This document shows, piece after piece, positions 1 to 8,765 of a stretch of 64,000 nucleotides of DNA. Numbering within the stretch: the stretch's first letter is position 1; each line of letters begins with the position of its first letter. Made by a program: the position numbers and the translations under genes. The stretch is from an uncultured Methanobrevibacter sp. (lineage in GTDB: Archaea > Methanobacteriota > Methanobacteria > Methanobacteriales > Methanobacteriaceae), in contig OMVY01000006.1 of the NCBI GenBank assembly GCA_900314635.1, positions 1-64,000 on the forward strand, in the 5' to 3' direction. The notes beneath the pieces were generated by a model that made no database searches, was not told the origin of the DNA, and was given only the letters and a program-made list of their open reading frames with translations.

Positions 1-378
1 TCCGTCACCGAAGAATTTGAGTTGTTTTCCTGTTGGGAAGGATTCTTCACTTTCAAGAGCGTTGAATGCTGCTGCAGTAGGAGCAGTTAAAACACATTGA
101 CCGATTCTGTCCATGATTTGTCCGCCTAAAGCTTTTTTAGACATGTGGCAGATCATGATTGCGTAACCAGGTCTTCCATCTGGAGATTCAGTTGGAGGAA
201 TGTATTGGTCAATACCTGCTTCTGCAGGACATCCGATAACTGAAGTAGCGAATCCGGTAGCTTCAGTAGCTGCAATTTTAGCCAAATGTTTGGTAGCAGC
301 GGTAATAATCATTCTAGATACTTTAATTCCGAAACCTTCAGCAAAGGTATCTTGTATTTTTACACCGTTAATTTCCAT
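1..378 (-). CDS. ftr: formylmethanofuran-tetrahydromethanopterin formyltransferase, N-terminal part
   Basis: This is the first 126 codons of a gene that runs off the left edge of the window. The translation begins [20 protein letters not shown] and continues with [20 protein letters not shown] and [12 protein letters not shown], which I recognise as the conserved N-terminal half of Ftr. The enzyme moves the formyl group from formylmethanofuran to tetrahydromethanopterin, the second step of CO2 reduction to methane, in the cytoplasm. The ATG at 376-378 gives the usual family start. The family is about 295 residues long, so the C-terminal half lies outside. The nearest upstream gene on the same strand is a membrane protein 237 bases away, so ftr probably has its own promoter. 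Confidence 0.93.
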   Translation of the reverse strand, partial: MEINGVKIQDTFAEGFGIKVSRMIITAATKHLAKIAATEATGFATSVIGCPAEAGIDQYIPPTESPDGRPGYAIMICHMSKKALGGQIMDRIGQCVLTAPTAAAFNALESEESFPTGKQLKFFGDG

Positions 379-615
379 TATTTCACCAATTTTAGTTAAG
401 TTAAGGATTAGACTAAAAACAATTTAAAAAAATTATCAATAAAACTAATTCCTTATAACAATTTAAATTATATTTACTAATTAAAATAAAGTTTTCTATT
501 TAATCTTTGGAAATCTGGAAAAAATTTTAAAAAAAAGTGATTTTTGAAATTTTTTAAAATGAAATAATAAAAAATAATAAGGTTTTCTTATAGCCCAATT
601 ACTAGTTGATAATAA

Positions 616-1857
616 TCATTGTTCTTCATGGGCATTCTCAACAGAATCACCAGACTCCTCGGAAACAGAATCCACAGACTCACCAGAAACAGAATCCACA
701 GACTCACCAGAAACAGAATCCACAGACTCACCAGAAACAGAATCCATAGAATCATCCACACTATCAATTGAATCCACAGACTCGCTCAAGACTTCGGCAT
801 CCTGTTTTTTACTGGAATCGTCTAGCTCTTTATTAGCAGCCACTTTGCCCATAGCCTCCTCCAAGAGAGACCCACCATACATCGGCATGATAAATAACCC
901 AATGATAGTTGCCATCCAGAATGAAATCAATCTCTCAATTACTGTCGCAGCCGCACTGACAGAAGCTGTTATTCCAGCATTCGCATATAAGAGAATCATT
1001 ACTCCATCAACAGCACCGAGTCCACCAGGTAAAAGAGGAATCATTCCTACAAGTGTTGCTGCTATAAATACTTCCCCAATTGAAATAAGTGAAACATTGG
1101 CTCCAAAGGCTAAAAATACAAGATATACTCGGAATATTTCCATTCCCCATATGACAAATGACAATGGAAGGGCATAATAAAGAACTTTTTTGTCCCTGAG
1201 AAGGAAATTCATTGTCTTCTGAAAACCCCTTACGCTATCTACAATCTGATCTTCTGTGGATTGGGAATAATTCTTATAGAACCTGCGAACCAGTCTGATT
1301 ATCCAGCCGATCAGTTTATCTCCAAATGCCTCATTCACACACATGTATATTATTATAGCTACAAGAGCGGTGATTGCTGCAACAGCGAGGATAAAAATTA
1401 CAATCCAGACAGTAGCGAGTTTGAAGCTGAATATGATTCCAATAATTGTGACAATAGCCAGAAGAAGGAAAGGAAAAGTATCCATGGCTCTGTCTGCAAC
1501 TACTGTTGCAAAAGTGTCCTTGAAATGATATTCACTATTCTTGCTTAAAATATAAGCCCTTACAGGCTCTCCTCCGCCTCTTCCACTAGGGGTGAGGTTG
1601 TTTACGGCAAGGCTTACCATTACCATTGGAAGGAGCTCTCTTACTCCCTTGTTGATTCCTGCAGCCTCATTGATGAGATACCACCTGAATGTATAAAGGT
1701 AATAAGTGAAAATCTGCACTAGAATAGCAAGAAGAACAAGATAGAGATTTGACATTGCCAATGCGGATAAAACATCCTCAAGACCGATGAAATATAGCAT
1801 GGCAAGCATTATGCCTACACCAACTATCAATAGCAAAATAGTATACCTGTTCTTCAT
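616..1857 (-). CDS. UPF0104 / flippase-like integral membrane protein with acidic repeat tail
   Basis: A 413-residue protein with about eight hydrophobic segments between residues 5 and 345, and motifs of the lysylphosphatidylglycerol synthetase transmembrane/UPF0104 family (NNLTPSGRGGGEPVRAY near residue 90, LPGGLGAVDG near 277). Archaeal members are thought to act in lipid or glycan transfer at the membrane; the substrate cannot be read from sequence. Residues from about 350 onward form a hydrophilic tail ending in near-perfect copies of the octapeptide SGESVDSV, encoded by a 24-base tandem repeat. The core length fits the family and the tail is extra. The start ATG follows a GAGGGCGG ribosome binding site. 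Family assignment is firm, function is not. Confidence 0.8.
   Translation of the reverse strand: MKNRYTILLLIVGVGIMLAMLYFIGLEDVLSALAMSNLYLVLLAILVQIFTYYLYTFRWYLINEAAGINKGVRELLPMVMVSLAVNNLTPSGRGGGEPVRAYILSKNSEYHFKDTFATVVADRAMDTFPFLLLAIVTIIGIIFSFKLATVWIVIFILAVAAITALVAIIIYMCVNEAFGDKLIGWIIRLVRRFYKNYSQSTEDQIVDSVRGFQKTMNFLLRDKKVLYYALPLSFVIWGMEIFRVYLVFLAFGANVSLISIGEVFIAATLVGMIPLLPGGLGAVDGVMILLYANAGITASVSAAATVIERLISFWMATIIGLFIMPMYGGSLLEEAMGKVAANKELDDSSKKQDAEVLSESVDSIDSVDDSMDSVSGESVDSVSGESVDSVSGESVDSVSEESGDSVENAHEEQ
641..752. repeat. 24-base coding tandem repeat, about 4.5 copies
   Basis: A 24-base unit starting ACAGAATCCACAGACTCACC recurs at 641, 665, 689, 713 and partly 737. The first copy is the most diverged. 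It encodes the SGESVDSV octapeptides in the C-terminal tail of the flippase-like protein. A multiple-of-three unit keeps the frame if the copy number changes. Confidence 0.9.
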
Positions 1858-1940
1858 ATTTCCGCCCTCATAATAATCCTAGATATGATAATAAAAATTA
1901 ATACACTAAATCTAAATTACAATATAATTTATTAATTAAT

Positions 1941-2068
1941 TGCTCAATTACAACAATGATAATTAATAAATCACTGCTCAATTACAATAATAATAATTAA
2001 TACAATCACTGCCCAATTACAACAATAATAATTAATAAATCACTGCTCAATTACAATAATAATAATTT
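1941..2068. repeat. 34/35-base intergenic tandem repeat, about 3.7 copies
   Basis: TGCTCAATTAC, followed by runs of AATAAT, starts at 1941, 1975, 2010 (TGCCC variant) and 2044, a period of 34 to 35 bases. It lies in the 447-base gap between the divergent flippase-like gene and trkH. The rest of the gap is A+T-rich; the only other signal I see is the TATA-like stretch just before trkH. Confidence 0.85.
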
Positions 2069-2304
2069 ATTAATACATTTATTTAAAATTATATATTTAA
2101 ATTTTTTAGAAAATCCAGTATGAAAAAATGCAAATCCCACTAGAAGACAAATCTAAAATTAAAATTCAAACTTGTGAAATAAGCCCAAATTCAAAATATA
2201 AGCCACTAAAACGATTTTGACATGAAAAAATAGATTTGAAATCACCAATACATAAGTTTACATACATAACAAATTTTAAATATATTAATAACAAATCATA
2301 ACTT

Positions 2305-3792
2305 ATGGCAAGGAGATATTTCACCAAGGCGGATGCCCTCACTATTTTTCATTTTCTAGGCATTCTAATGCAGGGCATAGGCATCGTATTGCTGCTGCCT
2401 GTGATTGTTGCATTGATTTATGGTGAATTCGAATACATATTACCCCTAATGGCTCCTGCATTATGCTCCATAGCATTAGGAGTAGCATTGCATAAGAATT
2501 TCAAGAAATATGCAAATCTCAAGCTGAAGCATGGGATGTTCATATCATCTTTTGCATGGCTGTGGGCAACTCTTATCGGTGCTGTGATAATGATGGCCTG
2601 TCTGCACATACACTTTGTAGACGCTCTTTTTGAAAACATGTCCGCATGGACCGGAAGCGGAATGACATTCTTTGTGAATGTAGAAGTTCTTCCATACTCA
2701 ATACTGTTCCTGAGAAGCCTGGAACAATGGGTTGGAGGTCTTGGAGTAGTAATCATATTCATTGGAATACTGATTAGATCAGGAACTGCTGCGGCAAGAT
2801 TGTACAAATCAGAAGCAAGGGAGGAGAAAATCAAGCCGAGCATTGCAAACACCTTGAAGAAAACCCTGGAGATCTATCTGATTTATACAGGTTTTGGAAT
2901 CGCCCTTTATATTCTTGCAGGGCTTCCGGTTTTTGATGCTGTAAACCTTGCATTCACAAGCATATCAACAGGTGGAATGAGCATCAAGAATCTGAATGTG
3001 GGATTCTACCAAAACAATATCATCTATGTCATCACTATGTTTTTAATGATTCTAGGTGCTATAAGCTTCAATGTTCACTACAAGGTTATAAAAACCAAGG
3101 GAAAATCCATTTTTAAAGATATCCAGTTCAGAGTCATGGCTTCATTCATCATATTCTTCTCAATCGTGATATTCCTCACAAACAGCGGCATAGTGCCTAT
3201 GGACATCCTGTTCCATGTGGTTTCAGCAGTGACAACCACCGGGTCCAACATAAGCACAGCACAAACAATCAGCACATGGCACGGCTCAACACTTATAATA
3301 TTAATGGCATTGATGGTCATTGGAAGTTCAGCCGGATCCACAGGTGGTGGATTGAAGATAGTCCGGTTCATCACAGTGCTCAAGGGAATAAACCATACCA
3401 TTTCAAGCATCGTATCTCCTGAAGGAAGAGTGATACCTACCAAAATTGCAGGAAAGAAGCTTACAGAGCGAGAGGTAAGAGAGGCGGGAGCATACATCTC
3501 AATCTACTTCATATTTCTGGTATTTGGATGGGCGATACTCTGTTTCTATGGACTCGACCCATTGAATGCATTATTCGATGTGGTTTCCATCATAAGCAAT
3601 AATGGATTGAGCACAGGCATAGTCTGGGGAGGACTGCCTATGATTCCTAAAATCACATTGATATTCCTGATGTGGCTTGGAAGACTTGAAATCATTCCTG
3701 TTCTGGTAGTCTTTAGAACATTCATCGAACTGACTTCTCCAAGGAAGGTTAAGAAGAACTTGATAAACAGAACACAAAAACAAGACTTTTAA
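2305..3792 (+). CDS. trkH: Trk-type potassium uptake membrane subunit TrkH
   Basis: A 495-residue membrane protein with the four pore loops of the TrkH/KtrB superfamily: SAWTGSGMTF near residue 113, TSISTGGMS near 218, AVTTTGSNIS near 306 and SNNGLSTG near 429. The filter glycine is visible in each loop. It should form the K+ channel-like pore in the cytoplasmic membrane, gated by the TrkA protein encoded 354 bases downstream on the same strand. No ribosome binding site precedes the ATG. A TATA-like element (TTTTAAATATATTAATAAC, about 2276-2294) sits at the distance expected for a transcript beginning at or next to the start codon, so the mRNA is probably leaderless. Confidence 0.92.
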   Translation: MARRYFTKADALTIFHFLGILMQGIGIVLLLPVIVALIYGEFEYILPLMAPALCSIALGVALHKNFKKYANLKLKHGMFISSFAWLWATLIGAVIMMACLHIHFVDALFENMSAWTGSGMTFFVNVEVLPYSILFLRSLEQWVGGLGVVIIFIGILIRSGTAAARLYKSEAREEKIKPSIANTLKKTLEIYLIYTGFGIALYILAGLPVFDAVNLAFTSISTGGMSIKNLNVGFYQNNIIYVITMFLMILGAISFNVHYKVIKTKGKSIFKDIQFRVMASFIIFFSIVIFLTNSGIVPMDILFHVVSAVTTTGSNISTAQTISTWHGSTLIILMALMVIGSSAGSTGGGLKIVRFITVLKGINHTISSIVSPEGRVIPTKIAGKKLTEREVREAGAYISIYFIFLVFGWAILCFYGLDPLNALFDVVSIISNNGLSTGIVWGGLPMIPKITLIFLMWLGRLEIIPVLVVFRTFIELTSPRKVKKNLINRTQKQDF

Positions 3793-4014
3793 ACTATTAT
3801 TTATTAAAAAATTTTAGTTTTAAGAGCAAAAAACTATTTTTTATTCAAAAAGAAAAACATCCAATTTTTTATAGAAAAAATATAATCAAAACAATCTACT
3901 TTTATAATAAAACCGAGAAAAATTCAAAAAAACTAGAAAAATTTATTAATATAAATAGATATATTGATAATATCAATATGCATATTATTGAGATTATGGG
4001 AATATTGATTTTTT

Positions 4015-4120
4015 AGAATGTGAATTCTTTTACAAATTTATAAAAATATTTAAAGAATGAGAATTCTTTTACAAATTTATAAAAATATTTAAAGAATGTG
4101 AATTCTTTTACAAATTTTAG
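4015..4120. repeat. 39-base tandem repeat between trkH and trkA, 2.7 copies
   Basis: AGAATGTGAATTCTTTTAC begins at 4015, 4054 and 4093, an exact 39-base period, with one base changed in the middle copy (AGAATGAG). Each unit contains the palindrome AGAAT-N2-GAATTCT-like core. The array ends about 27 bases before the trkA start, so it lies in the trkA promoter or leader. The rest of this gap (3793-4014) is A+T-rich with no other recognisable feature. Confidence 0.88.
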
Positions 4121-4146
4121 GGAAATAATTATTTAAGGTGGTTGTA

Positions 4147-4815
4147 ATGTATATTGTGATTATGGGTGGAGGTCGTGTAGGGCTTTCCCTTGCGGACCGT
4201 TTAATTAAACATGGTTATGATGTTACAATTATTGAAAGCGATGAGGAATTATGTGATATTGCTTCAACAGAACTTGATGCCATGGTTATTCATGGAAATG
4301 GAACAGATACCAAGACATTGGAGGAAGCCAATATTGAAGATGCCGATGTTTTTGTAGCAAGCACTGGAAATGACGAGTCAAACCTGCTATCTTCCATTCT
4401 TGTCAAGGAGTACATGACCGGACAGATTATTGCAAGAGTAAGCGATCCGGACCATGAAGAGGCATTTAAGAAAGTTGGAATCGACAAGGTAATCAGTCCT
4501 GAGAGAACTGCTGCAGGATTTTTGGAAAAAGTCATTACTAGGCCTAATGTGGCTGACTTGATGACATTTGGAAAAGGAACTGCTGAAATCCTTGATATGA
4601 CCATTAAGAATTCAAAAATCTTTGGAAAAAGGATAGGCGACTTATCCCCTACTGAAGATTACATCATCATATCTAAAAACGAAGATGAGGGAATTGAAAT
4701 TCCCCAGCCTGATGATATCTTAAGCAATGGAGATAAGATATCCATTCTTGTAAAAAGAAATGCGTTTAAAAAAGCTGAACAAAAGTTCATGGGCGAGAGA
4801 AGATTATTCGGATAA
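4147..4815 (+). CDS. trkA: Trk potassium uptake regulatory subunit TrkA
   Basis: A 222-residue cytoplasmic regulator. The N-terminal RCK-N (Rossmann) domain has the NAD-binding motif [13 protein letters not shown] at residues 5-17 and the acidic end of strand 2 (IIESDEE). It is followed by [18 protein letters not shown]. An RCK-C domain occupies about residues 140-215. It binds NAD(H) and gates TrkH. I start it at the ATG 4147, not at the GTG at 4138, because AAGGTGGT (4135-4142) then sits at a good distance as ribosome binding site and homologues begin with [12 protein letters not shown]. Length is normal for single-unit archaeal TrkA. Confidence 0.93.
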   Translation: MYIVIMGGGRVGLSLADRLIKHGYDVTIIESDEELCDIASTELDAMVIHGNGTDTKTLEEANIEDADVFVASTGNDESNLLSSILVKEYMTGQIIARVSDPDHEEAFKKVGIDKVISPERTAAGFLEKVITRPNVADLMTFGKGTAEILDMTIKNSKIFGKRIGDLSPTEDYIIISKNEDEGIEIPQPDDILSNGDKISILVKRNAFKKAEQKFMGERRLFG

Positions 4816-4945
4816 TCTCACCCTTTTTCTATTTTTATTATTTGAAAAATACTTGTTTTCGTATTCAAATTATTATTAAATTTTTAATTTAATTTAAATC
4901 GGATTCTTTATTATAACAATAAAATTATCCAATTATTATCTTTTT

Positions 4946-5590
4946 TTAAAAGTAAAAACCGCCAACAGACATTTTAATATGCTCATTAGCATTGGAAACC
5001 CATGGACCATGACCTGGAAGCAGATATTCAACATCAAGTTTTGATAATTTGTCCAGTGAGTTCTTCATGTCCTCCATGTTTCCGCCAATATCCATTCTGC
5101 CTACTCCTCCGTGGGAGAATATTGTATCTCCAGATATCAATATTGAGCCATCGAATAATGATATTCCTCCTGCTGTATGTCCAGGTGTTTCGAGAACTTC
5201 AAAATCTGCTATTCTGTCTCCTTCCTTGAGTCTTATGTCGACATCACGCCTTTTAATCTCCCTTGTAGGAACAAAGCATATTGGTATCGGGCTTTCAGGA
5301 TCTTCAAGGCTGTCGCCGTCTATTGTACCTATAGCGATTTTTGCATTTGGAAAGAGATAATTGCCTCCTACATGATCATAATGACAGTGGGTGTTTACCA
5401 CCAGGTCGATGTCTTCCATTGAAAGGCCTATTTCACTTAACTGAGAAGAGAAATAGTCTCCGCTTCCTCCGACTCCAGTATCTACAAGAATATAATCAAA
5501 ATCAGAATCATTTTCGCTATTGTCAATCAAATAGCAGTTGGAATCCGCCATCATGCCGGCAATACAATAAACATTATTAATTTTTTCCAT
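4946..5590 (-). CDS. MBL-fold metallo-hydrolase (glyoxalase II-like)
   Basis: A 214-residue protein with the metallo-beta-lactamase fold signatures: HCHYDH at residues 68-73 (the HxHxDH metal site), PGHTAGG near 135, SGDTIF near 152 and LLPGHGP near 191. These residues build a dinuclear zinc or iron site. The compact single-domain form is typical of glyoxalase II-like hydrolases, often thioesterases, but the substrate is not evident. GAGGTATT precedes the ATG. The gene is convergent with trkA and has no functional neighbours. Confidence 0.82.
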   Translation of the reverse strand: MEKINNVYCIAGMMADSNCYLIDNSENDSDFDYILVDTGVGGSGDYFSSQLSEIGLSMEDIDLVVNTHCHYDHVGGNYLFPNAKIAIGTIDGDSLEDPESPIPICFVPTREIKRRDVDIRLKEGDRIADFEVLETPGHTAGGISLFDGSILISGDTIFSHGGVGRMDIGGNMEDMKNSLDKLSKLDVEYLLPGHGPWVSNANEHIKMSVGGFYF

Positions 5591-5777
5591 AAAGAATACC
5601 TCATGTTCTAGTTAGTATATCTTTTTAAAAATCTAATAGATATAGTTTTTTGAATTTCTAAAAAAAAAGCAGATAAAAATGGAAAATAGAATCAATAGCA
5701 AAAAACCGTTTAAAAAAATAAAATATGCAAAAACACGTGTAAATGATGAAATAAAAATATCAAAAATAGAGTAAAAA

Positions 5778-5931
5778 TGGGGTCACAGGGATTTGAACCC
5801 CAATCCGGGGATTTCTCTTGCCTCAGTACTCCAATTGGTCATCACATCACCAATTCCTTACTGATCAGACTACGCGTATTTCTTCAAAGACAACTGGAGT
5901 CCCCGATGCTGCCTGGTTACACCATAACCCC
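5778..5931 (-). tRNA. tRNA-Trp (CCA anticodon) with an 81-base intron
   Basis: Exon 1 (5931 down to 5894) and exon 2 (5812 down to 5778) form a complete tRNA: acceptor GGGGTTA/TGACCCC, anticodon stem GGGGA/TCCCC, loop C-T-CCA-G-A, T loop TTCAAAT and discriminator A. CCA at the 3' end is not encoded. The intron follows position 37, the canonical archaeal place, and should be removed by the bulge-helix-bulge splicing endonuclease. Exon boundaries could be off by one base. Confidence 0.95.
5813..5893 (-). ncRNA. tRNA-Trp intron containing a box C/D guide RNA
   Basis: Inside the intron the transcript reads GTGATGA (box C or C'), then CCAATTGGAGTA, then CTGA (box D). The guide CAATTGGAGT is complementary, with one G-U pair, to the anticodon loop and intron junction (ACTCCAGTTG) of the same precursor. 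The fifth base before CTGA pairs with C34. That is the known arrangement in euryarchaeal tRNA-Trp introns, which guide 2'-O-methylation of C34. A second CTGA further upstream in the intron could be a D' box, but I could not match its guide to U39. Confidence 0.75.
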
Positions 5932-5975
5932 ATAATTCAAAATTAGCTAATTCAGCAGCGAAATTAACTAATTGA

Positions 5976-6047
5976 AGCCAAGAGAGAGATTTGAACTCCC
6001 GTGTAATTGGTCTGCAGCCAACCGCTTCGCCTCTAAGCTATCTTGGC
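5976..6047 (-). tRNA. tRNA-Cys (GCA)
   Basis: Cloverleaf with acceptor GCCAAGA/TCTTGGC, anticodon loop CTGCAGA (GCA), T loop TTCAAAT and the U73 discriminator expected for Cys. CCA is not encoded. It lies 44 bases upstream of tRNA-Trp on the same strand and may share its transcript. Confidence 0.95.
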
Positions 6048-6174
6048 AATTAAAAATACAGTAATTAAAATTATGTTTTAATAATATATAAAGTTATTGA
6101 TTAATAGGGAAAATTAAGAATGGAATTAAAAAAAATGAATCTATTAATCCAAAACAAAAAGCCATATTTAATAA

Positions 6175-6582
6175 TCAAAATTTAACTTGTCTGTCAAATC
6201 CGCAGATTTCATCGATTTCCAAAGCTTTTTCCAAAGAGTACGCTTTTTCCACCTTATAATTTCCATTTTTGGTTCTTTGAATCATCTCAGGAGCTAAAAA
6301 CAGCCATTTAGTATGCTTGAATTTCGCACCCAGATACGGAGTCGCTCCGAAGATGTTTGAAAATTCAACAAGCGCATCTATCTGAGGAGCATCTATATAG
6401 ATCTTATCCTTTGTTGTTGTTTTCACTTCAATAGCCAGATATATCTTGCCATTTCCAGCTATGACATCAGGCAATGGCTTTTTAGTAGCTCCACCTGAAG
6501 CAGGAGCCCTCATAGCTGCGAAATGCCTGTCCCATAGTTTATGAACCAAATCTCTTTCCTCGGCTGAACCTTTCTTTGCCAT
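6175..6582 (-). CDS. hjc: archaeal Holliday junction resolvase Hjc
   Basis: A 135-residue nuclease of the archaeal Hjc family, which cuts four-way DNA junctions as a dimer during recombination repair. Catalytic residues of the PD-(D/E)XK core are visible: E9 in KGSAEERDLV, D39 in PLPDVIA, and E52 and K54 in AIEVKT. The basic stretch RAPASGGATKK (25-35) is the usual flexible DNA-binding loop. Length is normal. The gene stands alone between tRNA genes on the same strand. Confidence 0.93.
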   Translation of the reverse strand: MAKKGSAEERDLVHKLWDRHFAAMRAPASGGATKKPLPDVIAGNGKIYLAIEVKTTTKDKIYIDAPQIDALVEFSNIFGATPYLGAKFKHTKWLFLAPEMIQRTKNGNYKVEKAYSLEKALEIDEICGFDRQVKF

Positions 6583-6888
6583 ATTAAACCCACTTTTTAT
6601 TTTAAAATTATATACATCCCATTTTCATTTTAAAAATGGTGATAATTTTTAAATTTTAATCTAAAATGCAACCATTATTTTAAATTATTGCTAATAATTT
6701 TATTTTTTTATAAATATTAAACTAGTGCTAGCATTTGAAAAGTAATATTTCAATTGCAAATTAAATCAATAAGGCATATGAAAAAATTAAGCAAAAATAG
6801 CTAAAAATCAAATCTAATAGACTAAATGAAGTTGAAAAAAACCTAAAACAGAAAAAAAGTTGAAAAATAAAAACAGTATTAAAAAAAA
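6583..6888. other. A+T-rich gap between hjc and the tRNA cluster
   Basis: About 300 bases with no ORF of note, no repeat and no RNA signature that I can see. It must hold the hjc promoter (minus strand) and the 3' end of the tRNA cluster transcript. Confidence 0.5.
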
Positions 6889-6964
6889 TGGGGCCGGAGC
6901 CGAGATTCGAACCCGAGTCACAGGATCCACAGTCCTGTAGGATGACCACCTACCCTACCCCGGC
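6889..6964 (-). tRNA. tRNA-His (GTG)
   Basis: Acceptor GCCGGGG/CTCCGGC, anticodon loop CTGTGGA (GTG), T loop TTCGAAT, C73 discriminator. CCA appears to be encoded (6889-6891). The base before G1 is T in the RNA-sense strand, so the usual G-1 of tRNA-His is not encoded here. Confidence 0.95.
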
Positions 6965-6991
6965 AGATTTAAAACAAAAAATATTAGATTA

Positions 6992-7074
<83 letters not shown>

Positions 7075-7119
7075 TTAAAGAGAGGGAGGGGATTCCCAAA
7101 AAATCTAACTATATAAAAA

Positions 7120-7197
<78 letters not shown>

Positions 7198-7228
7198 TAC
7201 AAAACTATTAATACATAAGATCGTACAA

Positions 7229-7302
7229 TGGGCCCAATGGGATTCGAACCCATGACATCCCGGTTATGAGCCGAGCGCTCTACCTGGCTAAGCTATGGGC
7301 CC
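7229..7302 (-). tRNA. tRNA with CAT anticodon, probably tRNA-Ile2
   Basis: Acceptor GGGCCCA/TGGGCCC, anticodon loop CTCATAA (CAT), T arm ATGGGTTCGAATCCCAT. A CAT anticodon can be initiator Met, elongator Met or Ile2 (agmatidine-modified). The initiator is a different gene at 41650. The GGGCC acceptor and D arm resemble archaeal isoleucine tRNAs, so I favour Ile2, with elongator Met as the alternative. Confidence 0.8.
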
Positions 7303-7307
7303 AAAAA

Positions 7308-7380
<73 letters not shown>

Positions 7381-7452
7381 AAACAAACCCATGCTTGCAC
7401 AATCAAACATATTAAATTACTGTAATTTCACAGTATTAATATGTTGGTAAAC

Positions 7453-7464
7453 ATTATATTTAAA
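7453..7464 (-). promoter_or_regulatory. TATA box for the tRNA cluster
   Basis: On the minus strand this reads TTTAAATATAAT, about 73 bases before the tRNA-Asn 5' end and the only strong TATA-like element in the gap. It would place transcription start near 7430. Single promoter for all five tRNAs is an inference from their tight spacing. Confidence 0.5.
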
Positions 7465-7642
7465 CTTTTCCATTTTTTGAACTATACCTTAAAATCAAAA
7501 AGAGGGGATTGGAAAAATAAAAAATCCAATAGTAAAGCAAAATAAGGTTATTATCCAACACAAATAATAATAGTATTAAAAGAAATATAATAAATAAGAA
7601 AACATCAGATTATAAAAAATTAAAAAATTCAAGGATGATCTC

Positions 7643-8638
7643 ATGGAAGATAACGATAGCGCGGAAATACTTTCATTAATAAACAGGGCGAATAATCTCT
7701 CATTAAAAAAAGGGTACAATGAAATAAGTCTGGAGAGAGCTGTTTTCCTAAGCTGGTGGTGCGACAAGGGAGACTGCAAGTTCTGCTACATGAGCACTCA
7801 AAAAGACAAGATCAAAGAGCCTCAAAAGGCAAGACGCAGAGTCGGCAACATTCTGGCTGAAGCCGAAATGTGCCACCGCCTGGGATGGAATATCGAATTC
7901 CTCTCAGGAGGCTACAAGTCATTTACAACACAGGAAATAAAGTCAATAGCTCAAAACATTCATGACATCACCGGCGATGGAGTCTGGCTCAATACAGGAA
8001 TCACAGAGGAATTGGAAGAGTATGGAGAGGAAATCAAGGGGATTACAGGAGCCGTGGAAGCGGCGAACCCTGAATTTCAAAAGGAAGTCTGTCCAAGCAA
8101 GCCTCTTGACCAAATAAGCGCAATGCTTGACAAGGCAGGAGATTTAGGATTTAAAAAGGCCATAACCATAATTCTGGGACTTGGCGAAAGCTTTGAAGAT
8201 GTGAGTTACCTGATAGATTATATAAAAGAACATGAAATCGACAGGGTTATCTTCTACTCCCTGAACCCCCATCCTGAAACCATTTATGCAAACAGCTCAC
8301 AGCCTGCATCCCTCTACTATGCCAAAGTCGTATCCACAGTAAGACTAGCATTTCCAGACTTGGAAATCATCTGCGGCACATGGACCGACAATCTTGCAAA
8401 CATCGGCGTTTTGATTCTAAGCGGAGCCAATGGAATAACCAAATTCCCATTGTTCAAGATGTTCGGCACAAAATACGGCAAAAGAGTTGAGGAAGAGATC
8501 AAATGGACTGGAAGAAGCTTGAAGGGAACATTTACCGACAAAAGCAGACTGGGTCCTGAAAAAAGCGAAGTGGATCCAAAGCTTGACAGATACATAAAAA
8601 GATACATTAAGGACTCTTTGAAAAACAAATTCCAGTAA
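7643..8638 (+). CDS. radical SAM protein, biotin-synthase-related
   Basis: A 331-residue protein. The radical SAM cluster motif is CDKGDCKFC with cysteines at residues 40, 45 and 48 (C-x4-C-x2-C, not the standard x3-x2 spacing). It is followed by a TIM-barrel with FLSGGYKSF near 90 and GLGESFEDVSYLIDY near 180, as in BioB/HydE-like enzymes (biotin synthase-related group). It lacks the second Cys set expected of true biotin synthase, so I do not call it bioB although biotin genes occur elsewhere in the window. The reaction is unknown. The C-terminal 40 residues are Lys-rich. ATG 7643 follows GATGATCTC. Confidence 0.7.
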   Translation: MEDNDSAEILSLINRANNLSLKKGYNEISLERAVFLSWWCDKGDCKFCYMSTQKDKIKEPQKARRRVGNILAEAEMCHRLGWNIEFLSGGYKSFTTQEIKSIAQNIHDITGDGVWLNTGITEELEEYGEEIKGITGAVEAANPEFQKEVCPSKPLDQISAMLDKAGDLGFKKAITIILGLGESFEDVSYLIDYIKEHEIDRVIFYSLNPHPETIYANSSQPASLYYAKVVSTVRLAFPDLEIICGTWTDNLANIGVLILSGANGITKFPLFKMFGTKYGKRVEEEIKWTGRSLKGTFTDKSRLGPEKSEVDPKLDRYIKRYIKDSLKNKFQ

Positions 8639-8765
8639 ATCCCAATTAAAACTATAATCTAAAAGCCCATAACCTTTTTTATGAAAATTAAAGAATAAAA
8701 AACTAAAAATTATTCTTTAATTAATTTATTGATTTAAAAGCACCATTCTTAACAAATAAAAAATT

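Noticed and set aside
5680-5776. 31-codon ORF next to tRNA-Trp
   Set aside because: No ribosome binding site and Lys-rich composition expected from A-rich DNA.
5813-5893. D' guide for U39 methylation in the tRNA-Trp intron
   Set aside because: The bases upstream of the second CTGA do not pair with the region around U39 in either the spliced or unspliced form.
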